Source: Mesostigma viride (Eukaryota; Streptophyta; Mesostigmatophyceae; Mesostigmatales; Mesostigmataceae). From it: a DNA stretch of 64,000 bases. Where the stretch lies: the NCBI GenBank assembly GCA_009746045.1, contig RPFO01001864.1, positions 1 through 64,000 of the forward strand, given 5' to 3'. Positions 42,901 to 52,224 of this stretch are shown one piece after another (the first letter of the stretch is position 1; each line of letters starts with the position of its first letter). The translations under genes were made by a program, and so were the position numbers. The notes beneath the pieces are model-generated. The model was not told the origin of the DNA. It was given only the letters and a program-made list of their open reading frames with translations, and made no database searches.

Positions 42901-45637
42901 CCTCATGACCCATGGCTATGTGGAGCTGGGTTGCTAGTTCCCTTAAGTCTACTGTGTCAACAGCAGCTGGGGTAAGAGCTTTGAGGTAGGGCAGTATCAC
43001 ATTATACGTGGAGGAGATTTTCTGAGCTGCCTCAAAATCTAGCAGTCCCTTGTCTTTATCCCCAATGATAATGAGATCATATAAATCCACATAGGCGTGC
43101 TGTGAGGACGTACATCCTTTTGGAGCCTTGTCCTGCCGGTCGCACCACGTGCCGGGGGGCAGATGGCGGGGGTGCTTGCAACCGAAGCAGAGGTCCACGT
43201 CGCCTACTGCGGGGTTCCACTTGCAGTCCGCCCGCTGGTGTCCCTTGGTGCCACACCGGGTGCACTTGTTCTTGGGACCTGCATGGGGGGGCTGAGCAGT
43301 GGGTGCAGGGGTGGGTGGGGCAGGTGTGGGGGGGGTGGGCCGCCTCCACTGGTTTGGCTTGAGCTGAGCAGGCTGTCCCGGCTGGCCTTGGGGCTGGTTG
43401 CCCTTGGCCTTCTTGGACTGGCCGCCCTGCTGCCCCCCTAGCTGGCGCTTTTTTCCTTGCCCCTTCCCTTGGGTCTGTTGGACCTTGGGGGTTGGGGTTG
43501 CAGACGGAGCACCTATAGCCAGGGGAGTCAGGCAGTCTTGGATATGGTTCATCCCCGCCCGGAAATCGTTCCACAGAGGTTTGAGACCTGCAACCACAGT
43601 GGCGTACACAGCTTTGTCCAGGTTAGCATTTGACAACCATGAATACAGCAGGTAGCTAGCAGGCAGACCCCTGAGATCAGGGTCCTTTTCTACAGCCAAC
43701 CTATAATTCTTGCAATCAGTGGCATAGTCTTGCTTGTTGACCTGGTAAGCATTAAGCCAGTTGAAACCACGGATGGATTCAAACTGTGTCCTATCCACCA
43801 GCAAGTGCTTAAGCTCATCCATGAAGGCTGGCCACAATGCAATTGCTAGGTTAGGTGTCCCAGCCTTTTCTTGGTAAATCTGGACCAAGGTTTTAATGGC
43901 TGGGGCTGACCTATGGATGGTGGTGGATGCACGCAAGGCACTGAACCAGTTCTGGACATTCAGAGACTCAAAACAGTAGTTCAGGCTAAACAAAAATTCC
44001 TTGGCCTGTTCCTGGGTGTAACCCTCAGGTAAGCCAGGGATTTCTATTTTAGATTCTTTTTGTTTTGGGTTAAACGTACCTTTGACCGGGTCCTTCTTTT
44101 CAGCCAAGAAAGTCTTGACTGCTTGTTGAAGATCAGCCTCCTCCATGTTCGCCCTGCCCCTTTCCAGCTGGGAGATACTGGCCAGGAGGCCATCCAGCTG
44201 GGTGCGCGACAGGTCGTCCATGGGGTTGGTGGCCATGGTCTTGAGCTGTGCCGTGAGTATGGCAAGCAGCTCTTGGACGTCCCCCTTAAGGGTGGGTGGG
44301 GTTGGGTCCACTGGGGTCCCTTTTGCCACCGCCTTGCTCTTATCTGACTGCCCTGGTGTGGGTGCAGTCTGCTGGGCCTCCGCAGAAGGTGGTTGTGTTC
44401 CAGCTTGCTGTGCTAGTGCAGTGGCTGGTGGTGTTCCAGCTGCAGGCGCAGGGTCTTGTTCCCCTTGCCTTACTCCACTGCTGGTAGGAAAACCCTTGGC
44501 CTGGCCAAGCTGCTGCAGCGCTGCTGCTTGGGCTGCCAGGCCGCCCTCACGGGCTATCATGGCCTCTAGGAGTTTATTCTCCACCACCTTGCGGCGGTGG
44601 AGCTCCTGGGCATCCGGGTCACTTGGGGGTTTGCTGGGGGAGCTGGGGACAGTGCCCTGGCTCTTGCCCTGCAGCACCCTTGGTGACACGGCCCCTCCAA
44701 CCACCCTTTGGCTCAAATCAGTGCCAGGGGTGGGGAGGGTATGTGCAGGGAGTGCAGGCGTTTCTGTTGCCTGCATCTTCTCCTGCAGCTTGGTCAGCTG
44801 CAACAGGAGGGAATTGAGTTGGTCCGCTGTTAGCGTGACCCCCTCGTCCCCCTGTGCAACAACCAGCTCATTGAAGAGGCGCTCATGGAGCACCTCTCCA
44901 GCTTGCATGGCAGCCAGCTGCTTTTCAGCAGTCATGTTGCGGGCCGCTGTCTTTTTGCGGTCCCGCTCTTGCTGTGCAAGACGGCGTGCCTCTACAAACT
45001 GGGCGGCGGCCTGTTCGACCGCCTGATTGAGTGGATTCATCTCAATCTCCCCATCAGAAACCCCTGGGGAGAGGGTGACCTCGTCATCAGACAGCTGAAT
45101 GCTGCCGATGACGGGTCCTGGGACCTTCTTGGTCCGCATTTTGAACATGTATGCGTCCCTCTTCAGCTTCCTCTCGTACCCCCCCGCTTTCTGAGCGGAT
45201 GAGGGGACGATCGGCACCCCCGCTTGTTCTCCACCGCTTTTGGCTATTCCGCCCTCCTCCTGAGGAGGTTGGGACGGTGCCTTAGCGGGGAGGTCAGCGG
45301 GGCTTGCCTGAGGGCTGGGGGACCGCATACTGCTTACGGATTTTTGCGAGCTAGCTGGGCTAGAAAAAACAGATTTTTCGGCCTGTTCGGCCAAGGAGGT
45401 TACCTGTTTTTGCAGGGCTGCCAGCTGCCGCTCTTGGGCGGCTGCCTTGACGCTTTGCTGAGCCATTGCTGTCGCTAGCTGCCTAGCCACTAGCTGTTCC
45501 TGCTCCGCCTGCGCCCTTCTTGCTTTTTTAATTTTCTTGGCCGCAGCCTTCTCCTCTACTGTTGGCACCGTCTGCCAGCCAGCATCATCTATCCGCTTCT
45601 TTTTGAATTTCAGGCCTGGCATAATAGGATCTCCCAT
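39866..45637 (-). CDS. Copia-type Gag-Pol polyprotein with order Gag-IN-PR-RT
   Basis: 1,923 codons from MGDPIMPGLKFKKK (ATG 45637); the last ~75 residues read into flanking DNA. Rough residue positions: charged/Gln-rich Gag region 1-530; capsid-like helical region 540-750; zinc knuckle CTRCGTKGHQRADC ~791, then a second Cys cluster (CFGCKHPRHLP); integrase HHCC (LHIAMGHE...CQQC) ~904-945 and DDE (VVHIDGEQY ~965, ILLDQQF ~1015, GQGVIERT ~1045); a GPY/F-like module (GMWYGPCTVLRM) ~1158; retropepsin AVDTQAQVSVIS ~1321 with ALLGEPFI; RT KATDIKRAFLRGD ~1600 and VWHGDDQL ~1692. RT and integrase are Copia-like. The protease lying between integrase and RT, DTQ instead of DTG, and HGDD in place of YVDD are unusual. 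Confidence 0.8.
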   Translation of the reverse strand: MGDPIMPGLKFKKKRIDDAGWQTVPTVEEKAAAKKIKKARRAQAEQEQLVARQLATAMAQQSVKAAAQERQLAALQKQVTSLAEQAEKSVFSSPASSQKSVSSMRSPSPQASPADLPAKAPSQPPQEEGGIAKSGGEQAGVPIVPSSAQKAGGYERKLKRDAYMFKMRTKKVPGPVIGSIQLSDDEVTLSPGVSDGEIEMNPLNQAVEQAAAQFVEARRLAQQERDRKKTAARNMTAEKQLAAMQAGEVLHERLFNELVVAQGDEGVTLTADQLNSLLLQLTKLQEKMQATETPALPAHTLPTPGTDLSQRVVGGAVSPRVLQGKSQGTVPSSPSKPPSDPDAQELHRRKVVENKLLEAMIAREGGLAAQAAALQQLGQAKGFPTSSGVRQGEQDPAPAAGTPPATALAQQAGTQPPSAEAQQTAPTPGQSDKSKAVAKGTPVDPTPPTLKGDVQELLAILTAQLKTMATNPMDDLSRTQLDGLLASISQLERGRANMEEADLQQAVKTFLAEKKDPVKGTFNPKQKESKIEIPGLPEGYTQEQAKEFLFSLNYCFESLNVQNWFSALRASTTIHRSAPAIKTLVQIYQEKAGTPNLAIALWPAFMDELKHLLVDRTQFESIRGFNWLNAYQVNKQDYATDCKNYRLAVEKDPDLRGLPASYLLYSWLSNANLDKAVYATVVAGLKPLWNDFRAGMNHIQDCLTPLAIGAPSATPTPKVQQTQGKGQGKKRQLGGQQGGQSKKAKGNQPQGQPGQPAQLKPNQWRRPTPPTPAPPTPAPTAQPPHAGPKNKCTRCGTKGHQRADCKWNPAVGDVDLCFGCKHPRHLPPGTWCDRQDKAPKGCTSSQHAYVDLYDLIIIGDKDKGLLDFEAAQKISSTYNVILPYLKALTPAAVDTVDLRELATQLHIAMGHEVVAEKIARRAGGSRLRNAVRLARKHCQQCQFHGPKPPKWHVATPPTQRGIIVGDVVHIDGEQYLILKDTWSRFTVMEPLPGMAKEQLRAALVIALPRFYPVDTILLDQQFSCLAECEGWDANIEIAGLQDHEGQGVIERTIRSVKTLVAKSTDLKATSGSYADRALWCSEICATLNLRPVLHAPWGEILPIGLQAGVYPPEVLALYNTVRAKVADKLAEKDITHPRTVFQLGEQVLYFKETKHGKTGMWYGPCTVLRMTKKGKNMDIRSLETGRKHRVSSHRVKKYFPPLADVPGEESLNMDSLLNSGEQAEPPSIPTPGADDGTTTPSVIPPPLSEVRVTPQPGVSPSGQSSTRHEVPEQNKGNPAEFKSKLEKALAALHKAHKSKAKQASGLAKVSAVCSDYSQESCILAVDTQAQVSVISAQAIPGLQLAPSPWTQVQDFSGKTTLDVLGQVMIPILGIQTPFQVVEGYMGNALLGEPFISYPGVTITASQLRVTGVGAIPLDHYKIPLSQLVHGLDAYIKAINIKYGPGEIPDLEKKVHNQRPHPQSFGVGKWDLAMHSPHNYDALIQQCKTQKGFQKWIQAIRHQAREEWVLPNPKHPDYKPPVTPVWEIPEGAKKLRLKFVLKHKAQPVGSPIYHARPCVTELKGMSKLSKGELYTPGLQQTSLRILLSVFLHHLNAGQDYACKATDIKRAFLRGDPDKAQDVWKGQVYVVPTPAAWAHDIDEPYLLLNLGVEGLQSAPTIFRKSAEEVFKKLNATYDDLDPCLFAVPTPSGLLLFVWHGDDQLICGPRAEVDKFIQQVQQSYEIGKQTELGPEPLQFCGIMLALEEQQEQWVCTLSPPAQYLEECLELLDIPCIPAHMCATVKGKLGWLSAICAPHLAVVSRIDDTVLQTMKPKDLQKLLKASSNGVAVWHGSRHDVAAPRILTIGHSKHPGYLKHCFPFYIYFIRHCWCLLNTCLQWVSSVRCAPYPTLLSACHEWAWVRSCLAFLLCRPRRRTSGRARWRWS
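40080..45637 (-). mobile_element. Copia-like retrotransposon, 3' truncated
   Basis: A single very long frame with Gag, zinc knuckle, integrase, protease and RT parts. Homology stops near 40085 in early RNase H; most of RNase H and the left LTR are absent, and no LTR pair could be found on either side. It lies just upstream of the last-recognised TMF exon in the same orientation, apparently in an intron. Confidence 0.75.
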
Positions 45638-45639
45638 GA

Positions 45640-46110
45640 TTTTGTCTATGGTAAACGACTTTAATTCAAGTTAATAAACGAGTGGACCTCTCAATGCTCA
45701 ATGGCCTAACGCATGTGTTTATTACAATAAATCACAAGCCCCGCACCCAACGTGCACAAGGGCATTTAGCATTGTCGACAAGCAACGCTCTGCCTGGCTG
45801 CCACGTCTGGAGCAGCCGACAGTGGCCGTTGGGCTCTGTGGTGCAGCCTGAGTGGCGCGACGCCACTGCTAGACTCTCAGGACCTTAGTCCAACATCCGA
45901 CACCTCAATGTCAGTCCCGAGTGGGTACTGGCGACGCCGTACCGCCAATCCTACTTGGGTACTGGCGTCCGTCACCAGGACTCGGCTATCGAATAGTCTA
46001 GCCTGCCGAATCACATATAGCCGGGACTTCTGACCGAGCCTACACGTGCGAAACCCCAGAAAGCACATTGCTATCTGGTACTTAGCCTATGTCCACGACT
46101 AGAGGCTAAC
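45640..46110. other. Copia 5' flank; LTR expected but not recognisable
   Basis: No gene. Includes two GGGTACTGGCG motifs (about 45923, 45955). The 5' LTR should lie here, but with no partner at the other end it cannot be delimited. Confidence 0.4.
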
Positions 46111-48392
46111 TGACATGCCCGAATTTTTTGGCGCCAAAAAATTCGCGCCGGAACCGAAGGTCATAAATTTCACGTGCACGGTGCGCGCACCCCTTGCGGA
46201 AGTGGCCATGGCGACTGCGTTCAGGCGAAACTACCACACCAGGGCAGGCGAAATGCAAAATTTTTACTCGAATCTAAAAGACGATGCGTTTATGATGTTA
46301 GTTTGTGGCGGAAATCAGCTGGTTGACAATATCGCTGTTGTTTTTTTATGCCATCGGCATGGGGGGTAATCTGAATTTTTCGGTCGCGCGGAATGAAATA
46401 GAATTCATGATAGCGGCTGTAAAATCGCGGTTTTAAGGTTAGTTCTGACCGTGAAGCAGGCGTTAATATCGGTTGCATCGAATTCTAAACCGATCTGGTG
46501 CTTTTTGCCAGATTTTCGGCCATTATCGGTAAGTAATTGTTCAGACCTGCGCAGTGCGTGTCTGACCTGTCCGTGGAAGAACGGCTGTTGTTGCGCGCCT
46601 GGGTGAGGGATTTACGAGGGCGAGGTACAGATTTGTCGCGAATGTTATCTGCTATCAGTGCTTTCTTCTATGAGCTCATCGTTCGAGGTTTTTTGCGTTC
46701 TTTTTGGGCAGTTTCCGCCAGCTAGCTCGCCGTCGCTTGCCGTTGTGTTGTCGAATACCTGGCAGCTTTAGATTGTTTTCGTTGATGCCGTGGTCAGGGC
46801 CGCTTCAGTCGCAGCCTATAGTTCTTTGGGAAGGTATAAGGCATTTCATAAAACGCGTTCCGGCAAGGATGTTGTGCGTATGGACGCTTCTTGTTGTTTA
46901 AGAGTGACGCACCCTCTCTTCGCAGGCCACAGCGGCATCACAGCGCTCATGCGCTGAAGGGCCGCCAGTGGTTTCTTTGCATTTTATCGTGCAGGGATGG
47001 AAGTGTTTTAGTGATGATGATGTTGGAGATATTGCATTTGTGTGACTGCATGTAGATAGCTGGCACCAATTGTTGTTTGAGCTTTCCTTTGTTATGATGA
47101 TGTGACAAGACTACAATGTGCTGAGCCAACCATGGTTGACATGCATGACTGCATGCAAGCTATATATACCATGTTCCTGCTTGGTTCCTCGCCCTCCATA
47201 GTCCCAGTTTGTCATCCATGCCGGGGATACCAGTTTAGGAGGTGTTGTTGAGTTGATTAGCTTGGTTGGCATCAACCTTACACTCTAACCTGGGAGAAAC
47301 ATAGGAAATGCTGCTTAGGCGTATTAGGGCTACCATCGTCAAGGCTATGAACATATTTACAAGGCTGGCCATGCTGGAGGGATGATGAAGACATATGAGG
47401 TGCGTGGCCACCCCTTTGTACATTGTAAACATACTCAGCATGGTTTTGGTGCATGTTGGATGGCATATGAAGTGGCACTGTGGGGTTACTGACTTACCGA
47501 GTGGTCCTTAGCGCCTTGTCAGGTGGTCATATAGGAAACCCATCAACTTGAGTAGTTCTTGTCACAATGACCCCCACGTTGAGCATGCGTTGCCGTCAGC
47601 GTGCAAGAGTTAATTATATGTGCTTTGGTCAGTTTGCAGATGTCTTTGATGAAGAAGGAGGTGCTAGTGTGGCTGAATGGTTACTATAATTTCCTTGTAG
47701 TGTCTACATGGGTGGCCGTCTTGGAATGGTTGTAACTTGGGCAGTTCTTGTCGGAACGTCGTCAAACCTGGAACATAGGAGGTACCATATGTGCAGAGGA
47801 TGGTAGTGTGTGGTTTGGCCAGTTTTCACGTGGTTTAGATGTATAAAGGGGTGTTAGTGTGGTTAAATACTAGCTAAAACCTCCGTCAGCGTCATCACAG
47901 GTGGCAATCTGGGAATATCCATCAAATAGGGCTGCGCTTGTCAGAATGACCTGAAAATTTGGGGCTGCATGTCCCCCCTCTCTAGTATTTGAAAATATAA
48001 GATATGGCATGATTCTATGTGTTTATGATTTGTTTTATTTTTTTTGGTGAAAAAAAGTACCCTTTTTGCGAGAAAATCCATCAATGTGTCTAAACATCAT
48101 TATTTTGTGCTCAAAATTAGGCAGACTTTCTCAAAAGTGGGGGAACTATATGGAAATATATGATTTGGTCCAAATATGTTTGCCCATTGTCCTAGGGAAA
48201 ATATGCCAAAAGTAGCGTCTTTTTCTATTTTTAGCGCGTAACCGGCATCTGGTGGGGGCTAGTACCCCCCCCAAGTGGTTGGAAAATTTTTTTTTAAACA
48301 TATTTATGGTTCCCAATCATAATTGGATTTTTAGCACATGCATAGGTATGGTTTCCAGAAAAGTGCTCTTTAGGCATATCCCCTCCCCTTAA
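46100..48392. mobile_element. Palindrome-ended TTAA-family element, copy 2
   Basis: The left end has the perfect palindrome TTTTTTGGCGCCAAAAAA extended by GAA/TTC (about 46122-46145), followed by CACGTGCACGGTGCGCGCACC and CCATGGCGAC. The right end ATCCCCTCCCC is followed by TTAA (48389-48392), like the ACCCTCACC-TTAA end of the 27934 element. The interior 48000-48250 matches the complement of 28080-28300. No coding capacity seen. Confidence 0.6.
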
Positions 48393-48854
48393 AGGATCCT
48401 TCCTTCTCCTCTGTTTCTTTAGCTGAGCACGATCGTTCTTGTGCTCAAGCGCTTACTTAGATGACATCCTTATTTACTCCCCTGATTTTGAAACGCACCT
48501 ACGTGATTTAAGGGGTCCGGACGGACCGGAATTATTTCGCGCCAAAAAATTCGCGCCGGTACCCGGCACGTGAAATTGTGGTGCACGATGCGCGTAACCC
48601 TTGCGCCAAGTTGGCCATGGCGACGTGCGTTAGGTAATAAATGCAGTAATATGGCAATAAGACCGCAGAAAATTATGCAGATGCGTCAAATCAAAGTTTC
48701 ATCATGATCTTGCGTAGCCGAAGATGCATTATTGACGAGATCGATGCCATTTTTCATCCGCGTTTGCGAGGGGGTCTGGCCCGGAAATCTTGCCGCAACG
48801 AATAAGCAGCAATACATGCCTACAGCGATAATTACAAAGGTTCTTAGTCCCTAG

Positions 48855-49727
48855 ACCTGGCCGCTGACCTGGCCGCTGGCCGAGCAGCTGACATCGCTGA
48901 ACACCACGCTCAACAAGGTCGAGGCCCGGGTCTCCAACGTGGAAACCAAGGTCGTCCACAAGCTCCAACCCCAGTTCACGGCTCTACACACCGCGGAGCA
49001 GGCTTCGGAAAAGCATGCTACACTTGTCTCTCGCCTTAACCAGGTGGAGGGAAAGTGTGGCGTGCTCCTGAAGAAGCTTGAGGCCATCACCGCCCACACC
49101 GAGGCCCTGGCCACACAGGTCCCCAAGATAGCGGAGCAGACGGCCACCATTGCATCCCAGCCACCCCGGCAGGATGCTGGCGACCTCCCGCCGCTCTCCT
49201 ACGCGGACCTGCTGCGGTCAGCGACCGCCTCCACCACCGACGCCATCGCCACAAAGCTCCAGGAGCTGGAGAACCACCGCCAGGCCCAGCAACGGGAGGT
49301 CACCGACCGCGCTCGCCGCGAGTGCCGAGTGGTGCTACGTCGCTTCCCCCAGAAGCCAGGTGAGACGTCAACCTCTCTTGCTGACGAGCTCAAGAACCAG
49401 CTTCTTACCCTCATGGGCCTGGTAGGTGAGGTAGCACTGAGCGGGTGCCACCGCCTTCCCCACTCACGGGACAAGGCGGCTCCCCCACCAGTCCTCCTCA
49501 CCTTCCCCTCCCCTGAGGATAAGCAGCGGTTCCTCTCTCGTCGCAAGCGGTTGCACGACCTCACCTGGACGCTGGATGACGACCTCACCCCCGCTCAGCA
49601 ACAGCAGCGACGCGACCTGTGGCCGGAATACCTCCGCCATAAGCAGGACCCCCAGAAGCCCAAGGTGTACTGGAGGGGCGGGGACCTGATGATCAACCAC
49701 AAGATGTGGACGCCCCCAGCGGGCTAG
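48855..49727 (+). CDS. ORF1p-like protein, 5' truncated, frame intact
   Basis: Open from the insertion junction (TWPLAEQLTSLNTTLNKVEA) to the stop, 290 codons. Coiled coil in the first ~110 residues; SYADLLRSATASTTDAIATK; then RRECRVVLRRFPQKPGETS, HRLPHSRDKAAPPPVLLTF, TLDDDLTPAQQQQRRDLWPE and VYWRGGDLMIN. About as diverged from copy 1 as separate subfamilies would be, yet without a frameshift. It lacks its N-terminus and promoter, so expression is unlikely. Confidence 0.7.
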   Translation, partial: TWPLTWPLAEQLTSLNTTLNKVEARVSNVETKVVHKLQPQFTALHTAEQASEKHATLVSRLNQVEGKCGVLLKKLEAITAHTEALATQVPKIAEQTATIASQPPRQDAGDLPPLSYADLLRSATASTTDAIATKLQELENHRQAQQREVTDRARRECRVVLRRFPQKPGETSTSLADELKNQLLTLMGLVGEVALSGCHRLPHSRDKAAPPPVLLTFPSPEDKQRFLSRRKRLHDLTWTLDDDLTPAQQQQRRDLWPEYLRHKQDPQKPKVYWRGGDLMINHKMWTPPAG

Positions 49728-50231
49728 AATAGCAATAGCCCTAGATTGTAACCCTTGGCGTCACTGCCGCTAAGGCAGCCATGCCTAGACTATTTGCCTA
49801 GCTGTGCCAACACACCTAGTCACGTGCCGCCAACGCACGGTCCACCACCAGCCATAGCCTAGTACGGCCATGCTACGCCCTGGCTATGTTTAGCCAAGCC
49901 ATGCCTATAATGGGACCCCCCCATGGATGTTGCATTAAGAATTTAGCCATGCTATGCCATGCAGAGAGATGCTCTCTGTCGAGCAGCCATGTCCTAGCTC
50001 TTGTATAGCCATGCTGATCTTCCTCCCTCACAGGCATGCTCCCCCCCTTACCCGGGCATAGCGTGATAGACCATGAGGGTGCAGGTGCCCTGGTGCACCT
50101 AGAGCAAGGGTAGCTTACATTCCCACCCTTGCATGAAGTAGCCTAGGATGTATTAAAAGCCATATGCCCCTTCTCAGGGATATGCGCTACATTGACTCCC
50201 AACGGAGCGATGTTGATAATTAATTAATTAA
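48855..50231 (+). mobile_element. ORF1-only retroposon copy 4 (divergent subfamily)
   Basis: 5'-truncated insertion with the 11-bp duplication TTAGTCCCTAG (48844-48854, 50232-50242). It contains ORF1, the conserved 3' UTR with GCAGAGAGATGCTCTCTG, the hairpin (about 50195-50208) and a TTAA tail. It lies inside the TTAA-family element. Confidence 0.85.
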
Positions 50232-51746
50232 TTAGTCCCTAGCGATGCAGAAAGCAACGTTCATTAACGGGGAGATTGAAAATGTTAAAGAACCTTTTAT
50301 TTTATTACTTTTCCTCGTCATTTTCGGAATTGATAGAAGAGCACCTGAGATAGATATAGGAGATTTAGTCTTAGTAGAAGGCCCCCGTGTTGGCCGATTT
50401 GCTCACAAGTTCGAAGCTGATCATGGTCCGCCGATGTTGTCCATTTGGACAACAACCCACGTAACGTAAGTGTGCCGCGTAATTCCGTGACCTACGACGT
50501 AAGGGACGTAACGTAAATTGGTCCGACGGTCCAGGGCAGACCCAAAGTGAATGAAAATGCCAAGGTCGGGCAGATAATTGCGCCATAGCACAGTAAATAC
50601 CTCGTGCAATGATAGAGTTGTCACGTGACTTTTGCTAACATTTTTTACCGTTGAGCGCGCGCATACGAGATATGGCTGTCAACGTGCCATTTTGGTGAAA
50701 AATTTGGGTTCGCAGCTTGAAATGGGTCAGATGATGACCCCTGAACGATGATGCATTATGTTGGTACGTCAAGAATGATCAGATTCACGGAACTGGGAAA
50801 ATGCTCGGTGGTTTTTACCTCTATCTTGGTCGTCACCATCAGACGAGACGTCCCGGTTGGTATCGCCTGTTTCTTTTTGGTTTCTTGGTAGCTTCCGTCT
50901 GCCTGGGCCTTCCATTGTTTTACGGAAGTCAGCGGCAGCATCTGCTGGGAACGTCGACGAGTTAGACGTCATCTTTGCATAGATAATCAACATGGTAATG
51001 ATGACGGATGCATGGATACAGCGGCTATGGCTGCCTCTGCCACTAGCATTTGTATCCGTGACGTATGAGCATGTGGCCAGCGGAACCCGGCCAGGTCATG
51101 ATCGAGGCAGGTACGGCAATTCGTTTTCGTGTTGTTTGCGTGGAAACTCGTACATTTATACATGCCTTATGGTGGATACATTAGTGGTAATTGCAACAGC
51201 CTTCCATGCCTGCTCAAGGAGGGGTGTTAGCCAGAATGTTGCCCAGTTTGTGGCATTTCTTGGGGGGATACCGTTCAGTGAGTGCAAGGTGGCTTCATAT
51301 TTGTATTTCAGCATATCTGGCAGTTTATTGTGGTCAACTACATTGCTTCATTGTATGGCATGGCATAGAAGGCCGTTTGAGCGCGCATAAGCCACACACG
51401 TAAACGCGGGCATTGTATGGGCCAAATGGGCTATCCGGGTGGTTTGACCCAAGGAAAGCACCATTGGACTATCCAACTAAATTGTCCAATGTTGGGTTTG
51501 AGGTTTTTGACCCTCCCCTGAAAAAAATGGGGGGTAATACTTTTTCTTTGGCACCAAATGATCGTCTTTTGGCTCACTTTGACTAAATGTATCATCCAAA
51601 ACACTTACTAGACTCATGATATTATTGCATATTCTGAAAGCCCTTGAAGTGTAGGTACTCCTAGCATCTTGGTTGGGGGTATTTGGAGTTGTGGGCTATG
51701 AGTTATGATTTTTTTTTTTCAGGGGTGTGAAAGTGCCTGAAAGGGC

Positions 51747-52148
51747 TTGGCGGACCATGTGAAACTTGGGCCCGCCTTCTTAGGACCCTTCCGTGTGTTG
51801 TCTAGAGTAGGAAATTTCTTGTATGAAATAGATATCCCTACCTCTTGGCAGACCCATTCACGCACCTTCCATAGAAGCCAGCTGAAGCTTTATCACCAAA
51901 GCACGTTCGCTGGTAGAGAATTAGCCCCTGCCCCTTTAGAGCATAACCCTGATACTGGTGAGGTAGAAGACGAGGTAGAGAGTATCGTGGCCCATAGGGA
52001 TATTAAAAAGGGCCGCGGTACTCAACGCCAGTATAAGGTGAAGTGGATGTATGCTCGTAGCGAGGTAGATAAAGTATGGTACACAGAGAGTGAGTTAGAT
52101 GGTTGTAGCCGCTTGTTGCAGGACTACAAAACCCTGCATCAGCTCTAG
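51747..52148 (+). CDS. Integrase C-terminus plus chromodomain (truncated pol)
   Basis: 133 residues: KLGPAFLGPFRVLSRVGNF (GPF/Y module), TFHRSQLKLYHQ, then a chromodomain EVESIVAHRDIKKGRGTQRQ, YKVKWMY, VWYTESEL. Chromoviral integrases use this domain to choose target chromatin. RT, RNase H and the DDE core are missing upstream, so this is a remnant; the true start is lost. Confidence 0.8.
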   Translation: MADHVKLGPAFLGPFRVLSRVGNFLYEIDIPTSWQTHSRTFHRSQLKLYHQSTFAGRELAPAPLEHNPDTGEVEDEVESIVAHRDIKKGRGTQRQYKVKWMYARSEVDKVWYTESELDGCSRLLQDYKTLHQL

Positions 52149-52224
52149 CTGTCAACCTGCCCCTCCCTTATATTATGCCTGCTGTCGACGGGTGGTTGGT
52201 TGTCCCCTCCCCTCCGCAGCCATC

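Larger units (their letters stand above)
48508..51740. mobile_element. Palindrome-ended TTAA-family element, copy 3 (right end unclear)
   Basis: TTAA (48508-48511) then GGGGTCCGGACGGACCGG, the GCGCC palindrome region, GTGGTGCACGATGCGCG and GGCCATGGCGAC, homologous to the ends at 29730-29837 and 46118. It is interrupted by ORF1-only copy 4 and resumes at 50243. Its right end was not located; the chromovirus fragment begins at about 51745. No gene seen in 50243-51740. Confidence 0.5.

Noticed and set aside
50455-50530. ACGTAACGTAA-type sequence resembling the chromovirus LTR start
   Set aside because: Similarity is short and not collinear; not enough to call a second LTR.
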